From Caldifarciminota bacterium (GTDB lineage Bacteria; Hydrothermota; Tepidihabitantia; SM23-42), in NCBI GenBank assembly GCA_020341755.1, contig CP070834.1, positions 1,243,837 through 1,280,596 of the forward strand: a stretch of DNA of 36,760 nucleotides, written 5' to 3'. Position numbers and translations under genes: made by a program. Shown here in pieces: positions 1-8,603 of this stretch. The notes below the pieces were generated by a model. The model made no database searches and had not been told where the DNA came from. It was given only the letters and a program-made list of their open reading frames with translations. Position 1 is the first letter of the stretch. Each line of letters opens with the position of its first letter.

Positions 1-1275
1 TCTGACTTCATGGAATGGATGAGGGAAAACAAACGTATAGGAACCGGGTACTATTACGATGACATCGAGGAAAACAAGAACTTTGCATCTATCCGGGGTC
101 TATCTCCACAGCCCGGTACCTTCCCTGAAGAATATGATGGTGATGGGCTTGTCTCCCTCCATTCCACACTTCTAACACCGATCGAACCCGAGCCGTTCAG
201 GTTGAAACATTTCGACTTATATGAGAACGACCGGGTACTGCATCGTATTGTCGAATTCTTGAAATTGTATCGTTCATTCAACTGGCCTTCGTTGTTTTCA
301 CAGGTGTGGGACAAGAAGGAATCTTTTTCCAGAGTAAACGAAATATGGAAACAGGAAGCACGACTCATGTACGGCGATATCAACTACAATATTTTGCTTG
401 AATACAATGAAAACATGCTGAAATCAGCGCCGCAGAGCGCACTCCTCGTTACCAATGGCGATAACGATACGTATCCGGCTTGGTTCCTCCAACAGCAGGG
501 GGTACGGAATGACGTTTTGATTGTCAACCGCAGTTTGCTCAATGTGACTGAATATGTACAATTTCTTATGGACCAGGGGTTACCTCTTGACATCTCTGAC
601 GCGGAACTGTCCATGATCACATACAAGAAAGTGAAGGACGCTGTCGTAACCAGGTCGGATCAATTGATAGAACGACTGGCGCGGCAGGAGAAACGACCAC
701 TTGTGTTATCGACTACGGTCTACAACCCGGAGCGTTTCGGTTTCCCCCTCACGATGGTTGGCATGGTGTACGAGATCGGGGAACACGGCGAGAAGATCGA
801 TGGAACATGGCTTGATGTTGAGAGAACGCAAAAACAGTTGTTCGAAGATTTTCGTTATGATAAATACGTATCGACACCGCGTGATTCGCTGAGCGATGTT
901 TTAGTATCCATGGCGGTGAACTATTCAGCAACGGCAGTAAGATTATCACAGGCTCTTCAGCAGTTGGGTAGATATCAAGAAGCGCGCGAAGCGCTCGAAC
1001 TCGCAAGGCAATTCACCGATAGTCCGATTTTTACGGCATTCCAGGAAGCTGCATTACATATAAGAATGAAGCAATACGAGACAGCTGATAGTGTACTCGA
1101 GAGTATGCTTTCTCGCGAGGATATCGACATTGCCTTGAGAAAGAGCATTGCCGAGAAGTACTACGAAATGGGTAATGTCCGAAAAGCCATAGAGATATTG
1201 GGCGATTGTCTGAAACAGGATCCGACATCGCCTGATATCACCGAATTGATTAAACGCTACCAGGAGGAATTATAG
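1..1275 (+). CDS. DUF2723-type protein with C-terminal TPR repeats (5' end outside window)
   Basis: The frame is open to the first base, so the true start lies upstream and the ATG at 10 is probably internal. About 420 residues are visible. Residues ~140-175 (counting from that ATG) carry a TNGDNDTYPAWFLQ stretch followed by RNDVLIVNRSLL, which resembles the soluble C-terminal part of DUF2723 membrane proteins. The last ~120 residues form helical repeats of TPR type. No membrane segment is visible here; in DUF2723 proteins these lie in the N-terminal half, which would be outside the window. DUF2723 proteins are often treated as glycosyltransferase-like, but I see no catalytic evidence in this part. 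The stop codon overlaps the proposed start of the ECF sigma factor, so they are probably co-transcribed. Family assignment is moderate. Confidence 0.6.
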   Translation, partial: SDFMEWMRENKRIGTGYYYDDIEENKNFASIRGLSPQPGTFPEEYDGDGLVSLHSTLLTPIEPEPFRLKHFDLYENDRVLHRIVEFLKLYRSFNWPSLFSQVWDKKESFSRVNEIWKQEARLMYGDINYNILLEYNENMLKSAPQSALLVTNGDNDTYPAWFLQQQGVRNDVLIVNRSLLNVTEYVQFLMDQGLPLDISDAELSMITYKKVKDAVVTRSDQLIERLARQEKRPLVLSTTVYNPERFGFPLTMVGMVYEIGEHGEKIDGTWLDVERTQKQLFEDFRYDKYVSTPRDSLSDVLVSMAVNYSATAVRLSQALQQLGRYQEAREALELARQFTDSPIFTAFQEAALHIRMKQYETADSVLESMLSREDIDIALRKSIAEKYYEMGNVRKAIEILGDCLKQDPTSPDITELIKRYQEEL

Positions 1276-1820
1276 AGTATTCCGATCTTGAGCCGTTCGT
1301 ACTGTACAGGCGCTTCCAGAATGGCGATGACAAGGCATTTAATGCGTTGTATGCGAGGTTCAGCCATGGATTGTTTAATTACTGCCTGCGGCTGCTCGGT
1401 GACTGGCATCATGCTGAGGATGTCCTGGTAGAAACCTTCACAAAATTGGCTCGCTCACACCTGACTGAGACCGGTAGCCTCAAGGGCTGGCTGTACCGTG
1501 TGGCGACTAATGCATGTTATAAGCTCTTTCGCAAAAAAAAGAGAGAATACGGGATGAATGGCTATGCATGGGGCGGGTACGTTGACGACCCGGCACCGGA
1601 TATAACCAGGGAAATGGAAGTACAGAGGCTGTTGAGTAAGCTGCCGGAAAACCAGCGTATCGTGGTCGTGCTCAAATTTTATGAAAACATGCGCTATCAG
1701 GAAATAGCAGAAGTTCTCTGCTGTCCTCTGGGGACAGTGAAATCGCGCATGCATGAAGCAATGAAAACAATCCGAAAACTTTATCATTCAGGGACAAGGA
1801 GGATATATGAAGTGCACTGA
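1272..1820 (+). CDS. ECF-type RNA polymerase sigma factor, probable ATA start
   Basis: Extracytoplasmic-function sigma70 factor of about 182 residues. Region 2 is visible from LYRRFQNGDDKAFNALYARF through the GWLYRVATNACY helix. Region 4 contains LPENQRIVVVLKFYENMRYQEIAEVL and GTVKSRMHEAMKTI, the -35-recognising helix-turn-helix. The first ATG/GTG/TTG in frame is TTG at 1347, which would delete about 25 residues of conserved region 2.1. The frame is open back to a stop at 1251, and AGGAGG at 1262-1267 sits 4 nt before ATA at 1272, which overlaps the upstream TAG stop. ATT at 1269 and CTG at 1302 are the alternatives. The anti-sigma gene overlaps its 3' end by 14 nt, so the pair forms a standard sigma/anti-sigma unit. 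The stress it senses cannot be read from the sequence. Confidence 0.88.
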   Translation: MEYSDLEPFVLYRRFQNGDDKAFNALYARFSHGLFNYCLRLLGDWHHAEDVLVETFTKLARSHLTETGSLKGWLYRVATNACYKLFRKKKREYGMNGYAWGGYVDDPAPDITREMEVQRLLSKLPENQRIVVVLKFYENMRYQEIAEVLCCPLGTVKSRMHEAMKTIRKLYHSGTRRIYEVH

Positions 1821-2241
1821 GATCAAGCCTTATTTATTTGATTTTGTGATGGATGAAGTCGACCCGAACATCGAGATCCAGATACATGAGCATCTTAATG
1901 AGTGTACAGCATGTCGGGCAGCAGTGCAGGAGATCGATGCAGTCGCTTCCCGGTTGCAGAGTCCGACCCGGTTCGCACCGGACCCAGGAGCGTACCGCCG
2001 CATACGAGATGCGCTGCCGCGAAAGAAGAAGCAAAAAATATTTTCCTGGCTGCCCGTGAGTGCCGGATACGCGCTCGCCGCGTTCCTGCTCGGTGCGGTT
2101 ATCATGCACACTGCTGATAATATTATGTTGCGTGAGAGGGTAACTGAAAAAGAGGTGCGTTATGAGCCACCGAGCAGAATGCCTTATGCAGACACGGTGG
2201 AGTTCTATACCGTACCTGTGAAAAATCTTGCGCGGTCATGA
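1807..2241 (+). CDS. Zinc-binding membrane anti-sigma factor (ZAS / zf-HC2 type)
   Basis: Predicted to hold the preceding ECF sigma factor at the inner membrane. The N-terminal zinc-binding anti-sigma domain is complete: Cys3, His29, Cys33 and Cys36 make the C...HxxxCxxC pattern within about 40 residues. A basic stretch (RKKKQK) precedes one transmembrane helix at about residues 83-103, and only about 40 residues follow on the outer side. The small outer part gives little room for a sensory domain, so signal input may need a partner or proteolysis. AAGGAGG stands 6-7 nt before the ATG, and the gene overlaps the sigma factor by 14 nt. Downstream is a 40-nt gap to a convergent gene. Confidence 0.85.
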   Translation: MKCTEIKPYLFDFVMDEVDPNIEIQIHEHLNECTACRAAVQEIDAVASRLQSPTRFAPDPGAYRRIRDALPRKKKQKIFSWLPVSAGYALAAFLLGAVIMHTADNIMLRERVTEKEVRYEPPSRMPYADTVEFYTVPVKNLARS

Positions 2242-2281
2242 GAGGTACATGAACGATTAAGCCGTTTTGAAAATGATGTAA

Positions 2282-2845
2282 CTACTTCCACAGGCTATCA
2301 CGCAGAATCCGCGTGACCGACGGGCTCTTGAGTAGCCTGACAACCTTCTCTGCCATGGGTGGGTATTTTCTTCTGATCACACCGACATGTTTTTTTATCA
2401 CTGAGTAACGTGGGGCATCATTTCTCAGTTCGCTACCGATAGCCTCAATACTGTGATTCACGATATCGATATCATCGACCTTCATACTTTGTGACTTTTT
2501 TATACCGGCTGCGAGTTCATCGAGAGCGAGAAAGATATTTTCAGGGATAGGTTTGTTCTCGCCCGAGGCAGGAAAAGCGGCATCGAACCGGTACTCGTCC
2601 TCGCAGAGGTCGATACCCTCCAGTGTAATACGGGCTCCGACAAATACGTTACCCTCAAGTGGTTTTTGTAATTCCAGTAACCCCTTCTCCTCGAGGTATA
2701 CGGCATGGAAATTCAGCTCGCTGAGTTTGATGTGCAGCGTTTCCATGAACTCCTTGGGCGTGATACGATGATACGGATGTTCTTTGAAACGTGCAAAGAC
2801 CATCTCGAGGATCTTCCGTCGTATATCGTTACCGGTCATCTCCAC
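2282..2845 (-). CDS. Protein of unknown function, possibly winged-helix
   Basis: About 187 residues starting at GTG 2845, or two codons shorter from ATG 2839; neither start has a well-spaced ribosome binding site. I do not recognise the family. The first ~95 residues (IRRKILEMVFARFKEH, then ITPKEFMETLHIKLSELNFHAVYLEEKGLLEL, then a beta-hairpin-like VGARITLEGIDL) have the look of a winged helix that reads out a short motif, as in small regulators. The remainder is helical and charged. There is no signal peptide or membrane segment, so it is probably cytoplasmic. Its start is 2 nt from the stop of the upstream lipoprotein gene, implying co-transcription from the promoter at 3617-3644. Confidence 0.7.
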   Translation of the reverse strand: MEMTGNDIRRKILEMVFARFKEHPYHRITPKEFMETLHIKLSELNFHAVYLEEKGLLELQKPLEGNVFVGARITLEGIDLCEDEYRFDAAFPASGENKPIPENIFLALDELAAGIKKSQSMKVDDIDIVNHSIEAIGSELRNDAPRYSVIKKHVGVIRRKYPPMAEKVVRLLKSPSVTRILRDSLWK

Positions 2846-2847
2846 TA

Positions 2848-3591
2848 TCAGAATGCAACACAGAACTGCACACCGACCTGGAACACATTGAAATCGATAC
2901 GGTCATGCTGCGGTTCGCTTCCCCATAGATACGTCGCCTCGGGCCGGATCTTCAATTTCTGAACCTTTTCACCGGGACCAAGAGGTATGGAAAAGCTGAA
3001 ACCGGCACTGCCGCCGGCGATCGGCGCGAAGTCGTATCTCCAGGTATCGGCGCCAAACTCGTCACCCTCAACATACCAGGGGTAGAGGTAATTAATATAG
3101 CGTGGTGCGAGGTAGATGACCATATGGTCCTTAACGAGTTCATAGCCCAGTATCACGGCTGCTCTCATGTCGAAACTCCATGCTTCCCTGCCCATACCGC
3201 CGCCGAACCCAAAATAAGGGCTTGCGATCACTGGCAGTCGTGCCAGATTGAATTTGAAATCAAAGACGCCGTGGCCATAGAGTTCATCGTCCACGTATGT
3301 GCTCGTGAAGACCACGCCGTTCTCGAAAAGATGGCTCCACGCATAGTGTATCGTTATGCTTCCGGCAGTTGCTGTTATTGATGTGTCGGTATCCGTTGAC
3401 GTATGCACGTAATTTCCAGACAATCCCAATCCCGTGTGCTGGGGTCCGTCAATCGGTTCCGGGAGGACATAGGTATCATACCCGATGTATGGTGAACTTT
3501 CCAGGATACTCACGGTTCTACTCCAGCGTACACAGCTCATCCCGATGAGCAGGATGATGTTGAAGGTGCATACTACAATATATTTACGCAT
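2848..3591 (-). CDS. Outer-membrane-associated lipoprotein, beta-barrel-like
   Basis: A 247-residue exported protein. The N-terminus is MRKYIVV followed by a hydrophobic core ending in a lipobox-like LLIGMSC, so Cys20 is the probable lipidation site. The rest is rich in alternating aromatic/hydrophobic strands with Gly-rich turns (for example YFGFGGGMGREAWSF, AGGSAGFSFSIPLG) and ends in FQVGVQFCVAF, a strand with terminal Phe. This resembles small outer-membrane barrel proteins, although a lipobox together with a barrel is unusual; an uncleaved Cys by chance is possible. AGTAGGAA lies just before the ATG, and a good promoter sits 25-53 nt upstream of the start. Function unknown. Confidence 0.72.
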   Translation of the reverse strand: MRKYIVVCTFNIILLIGMSCVRWSRTVSILESSPYIGYDTYVLPEPIDGPQHTGLGLSGNYVHTSTDTDTSITATAGSITIHYAWSHLFENGVVFTSTYVDDELYGHGVFDFKFNLARLPVIASPYFGFGGGMGREAWSFDMRAAVILGYELVKDHMVIYLAPRYINYLYPWYVEGDEFGADTWRYDFAPIAGGSAGFSFSIPLGPGEKVQKLKIRPEATYLWGSEPQHDRIDFNVFQVGVQFCVAF

Positions 3592-3616
3592 GGTTCCTAC
3601 TTGTGCATTCCATACA

Positions 3617-3644
3617 ACTATACAAATCAGTGCGGTTGAGTCAA
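3617..3644 (-). promoter_or_regulatory. Sigma70-type promoter for the 3591-2282 operon
   Basis: On the minus strand TTGACT (3639-3644), a 16-nt spacer and TATAGT (3617-3622). The predicted transcription start is near 3610, giving a leader of about 20 nt with a Shine-Dalgarno sequence. It is divergent from the lysS promoter. Confidence 0.75.
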
Positions 3645-3661
3645 TACCTGAGAGTTCTTGC

Positions 3662-3689
3662 TTGACTTTTCGATGGTTTGGAATATTAT
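3662..3689 (+). promoter_or_regulatory. Sigma70-type promoter of lysS, predicted leaderless transcript
   Basis: TTGACT (3662-3667), 16-nt spacer, TATTAT (3684-3689). Only 5 nt separate the -10 box from the lysS ATG at 3695, so transcription should begin at or within a base or two of the start codon. No Shine-Dalgarno sequence precedes this ATG, which fits a leaderless mRNA. Confidence 0.7.
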
Positions 3690-3694
3690 TGCCT

Positions 3695-5122
3695 ATGGAC
3701 GAACGGTTGGAGAAGCTGGAAAAACTAAAAAGTTTGGGAATAGAGCCCTACCCGTATGAACACGAGCGGACACATCGGTTTTCGGAGATTATCAAGGATT
3801 TTGAACGTTTGGGTGATAGTGGTGAGATCGTGAGATCCTGCGGTCGCATCATGACCGTACGCGGACACGGGAAAACAGCCTTTCTGACACTGGGTGATGA
3901 AACGGCTTCCCTGCAGGTGTATTTGCGACAGGATGAGTTACAGGAGCAGTTTGAACTGTTGAAATCGTGTGACATCGGTGATATCATCGGGGTAGAGGGC
4001 AGTGTCTTTAAAACAAGAACCGGTGAAATTACGATACTTGTGAAGAAATTCACTGTACTCTGTAAAGCACTTCGACCTATGCCTGAAAAATGGCATGGTT
4101 TGAAGGATATTGAAATTCGATACCGTAAACGATATCTTGACCTCATAGCAAATCCCGAAGTCCGTGATTTTTTCAAAAAACGCGCCATGGTGATACGACT
4201 TATACGCGATTTCTTCCACGATCGGGGATTCGTGGAAATGGAAACACCAGTGCTGCAACCGATTTACGGTGGTGGTACGGCAAAACCTTTCACGACCCAT
4301 TACAGTGCCCTTGATCAGGATATGTATTTGCGGATTGCTGATGAATTGTACCTGAAACGTCTGCTCGTCGGCGGTTTCGAAAAGGTGTATGAGATATGCC
4401 GAGATTTCCGCAATGAGGGTTTTGACAGGTTTCATAATCCCGAGTTCACCATGATCGAAGCGTATCAGGCGTATACGGATTATCTTGGTATTCTGGAACT
4501 TATTACCGACCTGTTTGACAGTTTGGTGCGTAATGCCGTTGGATCGCGTTCGCTTATGTTCGGAGAACATGAGATCACGGTCAAGGTTCCCTTTCAGCGC
4601 ATACGGTATGTAGATGCGCTCAATGCCAAATTGGGCTTCGATATTTTGTCAGCCGATGCACAGAAGATCGACAAGGCATGCCAGCAGTATGGGATCGATC
4701 TGACCCTTGCTCCCGGAGCAAAGATCGATAAACTGTTCAGCGAACTTGTCCAGGTAAATCTCATACAGCCGACGTTCGTTATGGATTATCCAAAGATCAT
4801 TTCGCCGTTAGCCAAGAAACACCGCGATGATGACCGGCTCGTGGAACGTTTCGAGTTCATTGTCTGCGGTCTGGAACTGGCTAACGCTTTTTCTGAATTG
4901 AACGACCCGGCAGAGCAGCGAAAACGATTCGAAGAGCAGCTTGCTCACCGGGAAGAGGGCATCGCCGAGGTCGATGAGGATTTCATAGAAGCGCTTGAAC
5001 ACGGCATGCCGCCAGCCGGCGGTCTGGGGATGGGTATCGACCGCCTGTGTATGATACTTTTCAATAAACCCTCGATTCGGGATGTCATTCTTTTCCCCCA
5101 GTTAAAAAAAGAACGTTCATGA
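3695..5122 (+). CDS. lysS: Lysyl-tRNA synthetase, class II
   Basis: Charges tRNA-Lys in the cytoplasm. The protein of 475 residues has the usual class II LysRS order: an N-terminal OB-fold anticodon-binding domain (~45-125, including VRGHGKTAFLTLGDETASLQVY) and then the catalytic core. LRIADELYLKRLLVGG and FRNEGFDRFHNPEFTM cover motif 2, and GGLGMGIDRLCMILF near the end is motif 3. Length is close to the family norm. The frame extends upstream to 3485, but that extension runs antisense through the divergent lipoprotein gene and lacks family similarity. I chose ATG 3695 because homology starts there (LEKLKSLGIEPYPY) and a promoter ends 5 nt before it. The next gene follows after 42 nt and is probably in the same operon. 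Confidence 0.96.
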   Translation: MDERLEKLEKLKSLGIEPYPYEHERTHRFSEIIKDFERLGDSGEIVRSCGRIMTVRGHGKTAFLTLGDETASLQVYLRQDELQEQFELLKSCDIGDIIGVEGSVFKTRTGEITILVKKFTVLCKALRPMPEKWHGLKDIEIRYRKRYLDLIANPEVRDFFKKRAMVIRLIRDFFHDRGFVEMETPVLQPIYGGGTAKPFTTHYSALDQDMYLRIADELYLKRLLVGGFEKVYEICRDFRNEGFDRFHNPEFTMIEAYQAYTDYLGILELITDLFDSLVRNAVGSRSLMFGEHEITVKVPFQRIRYVDALNAKLGFDILSADAQKIDKACQQYGIDLTLAPGAKIDKLFSELVQVNLIQPTFVMDYPKIISPLAKKHRDDDRLVERFEFIVCGLELANAFSELNDPAEQRKRFEEQLAHREEGIAEVDEDFIEALEHGMPPAGGLGMGIDRLCMILFNKPSIRDVILFPQLKKERS

Positions 5123-5164
5123 CCATCCTCACACCCGAGAGTCGTCATCCCGGCACCGATTGAT

Positions 5165-6364
5165 ATGAACACCGAACTTTTTGTCGCGCGGCGCTATCTG
5201 CGCTCCAAGAGATACAGGTTCTTCTCTTTGTCGACCGCGATCGCGATCGGCGGGATATTTGTCGGCGTTGCAGCATTGTTGATCACCCTATCCATGCTAA
5301 ATGGCTTCCAGAACGAATTGAGGAGGCGGATACTCGGCGGTACGCCCCATATCATTGTACGCAGATATTTCAATGAGCCCATAAGCGATTATCCCACGCT
5401 CATGGAAGACCTTAAGGATTTCAATTTTATCCGCGGTATGGCGCCGTTCATCGTCCAGAAGTCCATCGTCAGACACCAGCGGCAAATGGACGGTGTCGTC
5501 GTCAAGGGTGTCCAGCAGGAGCTAGAAGCTGTTATTACCGAAATAGAAGAAAAGATCATTCACGGGGTCTTTAATCTGGATGATGGCTGTGTTATCGGCG
5601 TGGAATTGGCACGGTCGCTGAAAGCTAATGTAGGCGATACGCTGGTCGTGGCGTCGCCGTTCGTTGAACAGCTCGGGATGTTCCCACGTGCAAAGAAAAT
5701 CGTCCTGAGGGGGATCTTTGATCTGGGATACTACGATTATAATGCCACGATCCTCTATATGGACATCCGTGATGTACAATCTTTGTTCGATATTCGCGGA
5801 TATGTTAGCGGGATCCAGGTGAGCGTTGATGATGTCTACGAAACCCAGCGCTACAGCAAGCAGATAGAGAATAAGATCGGTTATCCTTATCGTGCAGTAG
5901 ACTGGATAGAAAGCAATCATTCGGTATTCGCCGCATTGAAACTCGAGAAGATCATCACCTTCATCGTCCTTACATTGATCATCATTGTCGCCGGGTTCAA
6001 CATCATCGGAACCCTGGTAAACATGGTGAAGAAAAAGACCAAGGAGATAGGCATTCTGCGTTCGTACGGTTTCAAACGTGCCAGTATTATGAGGCTCTTC
6101 ATCTATCACGGATGCATGATCGGCATCATGGGGACGCTCCTGGGCGTGGTTTTCGCATACATCGCTTGTTTGATTCTCGGCAGAATCGTTTTCATCACAC
6201 TCCCCGGCGACGTATATTTTATTGAAACACTGCCGGTAGAGATGGCTCCCGAAGATTTCATCATTACGGCTGCCGCGGCGATCCTTATCACTTTTCTGGC
6301 AACCATCTATCCTGCCGTGCGGGCTACGAAATTAACGACCGTCGAGGCATTAAGAAATGAATGA
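5165..6364 (+). CDS. LolC/LolE-type lipoprotein-releasing ABC transporter permease
   Basis: Inner-membrane permease of the complex that extracts lipoproteins for transfer to the outer membrane. Its 399 residues follow the FtsX/MacB plan: a cytoplasmic start (NTELFVARRYLRSKRYRFFS), TM1 at ~22-45, a large periplasmic domain (~46-255) with a QLGMFPRAKKIVLRGIFDLGYYDYN segment typical of LolC/E, and three C-terminal helices (~262-285, ~311-340, ~370-390). The coupling region VNMVKKKTKEIGILRSYGF and the terminal [17 protein letters not shown] are characteristic. The C-terminus overlaps lolD by 8 nt, so the pair should be made together. Only one permease gene is present, so a homodimer (LolF-like) or a second permease elsewhere is possible. 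No Shine-Dalgarno sequence is evident at the ATG. Confidence 0.92.
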   Translation: MNTELFVARRYLRSKRYRFFSLSTAIAIGGIFVGVAALLITLSMLNGFQNELRRRILGGTPHIIVRRYFNEPISDYPTLMEDLKDFNFIRGMAPFIVQKSIVRHQRQMDGVVVKGVQQELEAVITEIEEKIIHGVFNLDDGCVIGVELARSLKANVGDTLVVASPFVEQLGMFPRAKKIVLRGIFDLGYYDYNATILYMDIRDVQSLFDIRGYVSGIQVSVDDVYETQRYSKQIENKIGYPYRAVDWIESNHSVFAALKLEKIITFIVLTLIIIVAGFNIIGTLVNMVKKKTKEIGILRSYGFKRASIMRLFIYHGCMIGIMGTLLGVVFAYIACLILGRIVFITLPGDVYFIETLPVEMAPEDFIITAAAAILITFLATIYPAVRATKLTTVEALRNE

Positions 6365-7031
6365 GATTTTATCGCTTCAGAAGATCACCAAGACGTATTA
6401 CCTGCAGAGCGAGGACATCGAAGTACTGCGCGGGGTAGACCTGACGGTAAGCGAAGGGGAGTTTGTCGGAATATTCGGACCGTCAGGAAGCGGAAAATCG
6501 ACGTTATTGAATATCATCGGCAGCCTCGACAAGGCAACGAGCGGAACAGTGCGTTTTAATGGAATGAACCTTGAAGAACACGACGACACGGCACTCTCGG
6601 AAATACGGAATAAGCAGATCGGTTTTGTTTTCCAATTCCACCATCTGCTGTCCGAATTTACCTGCCTTGAAAATATCGCTCTGCCTGGACTCCTTGATTG
6701 TCCGTCACCGCGCGATGTTTACGACAGAGCCCAGCATCTGCTCGAGAAATTCGGAATGGCAGATAAGCGAAACAGGCTTCCCGAACAACTGTCCGGAGGT
6801 GAACGGCAGCGCGTTGCTATTGCGCGGGCATTGATCAATGATCCTTTGTTGATACTTGCCGATGAACCAGCAGGTAATCTCGACGATATGAACACCAATA
6901 AACTCCTCGAGGTGTTCGTGGGTCTAAATCATGATGGTAAGACGATTATCCTGGTTACACACAGTCTGGATGTTGAAAGGTTCGGTACACATGTGTATAA
7001 TTTAAGAGAAGGAAGGTTATATGCTATGTGA
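6357..7031 (+). CDS. lolD: Lipoprotein-releasing ABC transporter ATP-binding protein
   Basis: ATPase subunit that powers lipoprotein release with the preceding permease. Its 224 residues contain every expected motif: Walker [10 protein letters not shown], a Q-loop in [14 protein letters not shown] (the FQFHHLLxEFT form is typical of LolD), signature LSGGERQR, Walker B LLILADEP followed by the D-loop AGNLD, and the switch His in LVTHS. The gene overlaps the permease stop by 8 nt and mcsA by 11 nt, giving tight translational coupling. LolA and LolB are not in this window. Confidence 0.94.
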   Translation: MNEILSLQKITKTYYLQSEDIEVLRGVDLTVSEGEFVGIFGPSGSGKSTLLNIIGSLDKATSGTVRFNGMNLEEHDDTALSEIRNKQIGFVFQFHHLLSEFTCLENIALPGLLDCPSPRDVYDRAQHLLEKFGMADKRNRLPEQLSGGERQRVAIARALINDPLLILADEPAGNLDDMNTNKLLEVFVGLNHDGKTIILVTHSLDVERFGTHVYNLREGRLYAM

Positions 7032-7497
7032 TGATTGCAAGAAGAATCCGGCAACGATTTTCTTTAAAGAGGTTCTACCGGAGAAGGTAGTTGAACTTCA
7101 TTTGTGCGGTTCATGTGCGCATAAGCGAGGATTGCTATTGACAAAGAAAATGTCACCGATCGAGATGCTGCAGAGATTGCTGAAGGAGAAAAGTGCTAAG
7201 GACGAACAGATTATCTGCGGGAAATGTTACCTGTCGCTTGCTGAGTTTAAACGGATTGGACGGTTCGGCTGTGTTCGATGTCTGGAAACCTTCAAGCCGT
7301 ATATTAAGAATTTAATAAAACAAATACATCACAGTGAAAAACATGTCGGGCGGCATGCCGAGCACGGTAAGCAGAAAGGATACGAGGTGTATCAGCTGCG
7401 AGAACAACTAAAAAAGGCACTTGAGAAAGAAGCCTATGAAGAAGCGGCTGCGATACGGGACAAGCTGAAAAAATTTGGGGTGGAAAGTGCTGAATAA
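7021..7497 (+). CDS. mcsA: McsA-like zinc and UVR-motif activator of the protein arginine kinase
   Basis: Predicted partner and activator of McsB. Its 158 residues contain four CxxC pairs (Cys3/6, Cys29/32, Cys66/69, Cys84/87) that should bind two zinc ions, followed by a C-terminal UVR motif (REQLKKALEKEAYEEAAAIRDKLKKF, roughly 127-152 with similar spacing to UvrB/UvrC). This matches the Firmicutes McsA architecture. AAGGAAGG lies 5 nt before the ATG. It overlaps lolD by 11 nt at the start and the proposed mcsB start by 11 nt at the end. In Bacillus this gene sits in a ctsR-mcsA-mcsB-clpC operon; neither ctsR nor clpC is adjacent here. Confidence 0.9.
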   Translation: MLCDDCKKNPATIFFKEVLPEKVVELHLCGSCAHKRGLLLTKKMSPIEMLQRLLKEKSAKDEQIICGKCYLSLAEFKRIGRFGCVRCLETFKPYIKNLIKQIHHSEKHVGRHAEHGKQKGYEVYQLREQLKKALEKEAYEEAAAIRDKLKKFGVESAE

Positions 7498-8530
7498 AAT
7501 ACGGTGGCTCGTTTCCGGCAACGGACAGCATTCAGAATATGCTGATATCGTCGTGTCCTCGCGTGTACGCATCGCGCGTAATGTGAGCCAGTTCAACTTT
7601 GACGTTAAACTGAAACCAGCAGATGCAGAGCGTCTGCTTCAGTTCCTCCGGACGACGATCGGATCATTGATCAAGGGAGAATACATTGATATCCGACAGA
7701 TATCAGCACTTGAGCGTGAGAGTCTTCTGGAGTGTCATCTTATCTCGCCTGCGTTTCTGAGGAAAGAAAAACCAACCGGTCTGTACATTTCTGAAGATGG
7801 AGATATTTCCATCATGCTCAATGAGGAGGATCATCTCAGGATACAGGCGCTTGCTGCTGGTATGAATATCCAGCAGATAGCTGATAAGATATTCAGTTTT
7901 GAAGATAGTATCGGTGCCGAGCTTGATTTTTCCTTTGATGAGACATACGGTTTTATCACATCATGTCCTACGAATCTTGGTACTGGTTTCAGGGGTTCAG
8001 TACTGCTTCATCTTCCCGGACTGGTATTTACCAATGAGGTGGAAAAAGTACTGAAAGGTGCGCTTCAGATCGGTATGGCGGTACGGGGTATTTACGGCGA
8101 AGGTTCCGAGATCAAGGGGAGTCTGTTCCAGATATCGAACCAGCACACTCTCGGGCTCAGAGAAGAGGATCTATTGCAAACTATTACAAAACTGACATCC
8201 ATGATCGTCGATATAGAAAAGAAAGCACGCGATGTGATTTTCTCGAAAGCACGTCATGAATTTGAAGATAAGATTTTCCGGAGTATCGCGATATTAAGAT
8301 CTGCCAGGATTATCAGTACCGATGAGGTGCTTAATCTGCTGTCCGCCGTCCGTTTCGGTGTCGGCACAGGCATTCTGAAAGAAGTGAACCTTGATGTCGT
8401 CAATGAGATAATGCTCGTATCCCGACCAGCGAACATACAATTATTTTATAACGAGATTCTTGAAGAACATGAACGGGACGTGAGAAGAGCTGATTTCATC
8501 AGAAGTAGATTGAGCAGGAAAACAGCATAG
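7487..8530 (+). CDS. mcsB: Protein arginine kinase (ATP:guanido phosphotransferase)
   Basis: Phosphorylates arginine residues in proteins, marking them for ClpCP degradation in the systems studied. Family features are DIVVSSRVRIARN near residue 24, the EDHLRIQAL stretch, and SCPTNLGTGFRGSVLLHLPGL, which contains the catalytic Cys. The C-terminal catalytic half includes the RSARIISTDEVLNLLSAVRFG segment. A TTG at 7475 opens the frame, but GTG at 7487 is better placed behind the G-rich GGGGTGG and gives 347 residues, close to the usual length. It ends an overlapping lolC-lolD-mcsA-mcsB run. A 73-nt gap with an unpaired T8 run follows. Confidence 0.94.
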   Translation: MLNKIRWLVSGNGQHSEYADIVVSSRVRIARNVSQFNFDVKLKPADAERLLQFLRTTIGSLIKGEYIDIRQISALERESLLECHLISPAFLRKEKPTGLYISEDGDISIMLNEEDHLRIQALAAGMNIQQIADKIFSFEDSIGAELDFSFDETYGFITSCPTNLGTGFRGSVLLHLPGLVFTNEVEKVLKGALQIGMAVRGIYGEGSEIKGSLFQISNQHTLGLREEDLLQTITKLTSMIVDIEKKARDVIFSKARHEFEDKIFRSIAILRSARIISTDEVLNLLSAVRFGVGTGILKEVNLDVVNEIMLVSRPANIQLFYNEILEEHERDVRRADFIRSRLSRKTA

Positions 8531-8603
8531 CAAAACCAACCATCCGATCCATCGTTTTTTTTCGCCATCCAGGTAAGGACTGGCATTCATCCTTTTATAC
8601 CAT

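Noticed and set aside
3485-3694. Upstream extension of the lysS reading frame by 70 codons
   Set aside because: It runs antisense through the divergent lipoprotein gene, lacks LysRS similarity and would place the strong promoter at 3662-3689 inside the gene.
3938-4570. 210-codon minus-strand frame inside lysS
   Set aside because: It covers conserved LysRS core sequence on the other strand and has no protein-family features.
5522-6109. 195-codon minus-strand frame inside the Lol permease gene
   Set aside because: Shadow of periplasmic-domain and membrane codons; no promoter, start signal or domain.
8540-8603. T8 run after mcsB as an intrinsic terminator
   Set aside because: No GC-rich hairpin precedes the T run, so termination there is not supported.
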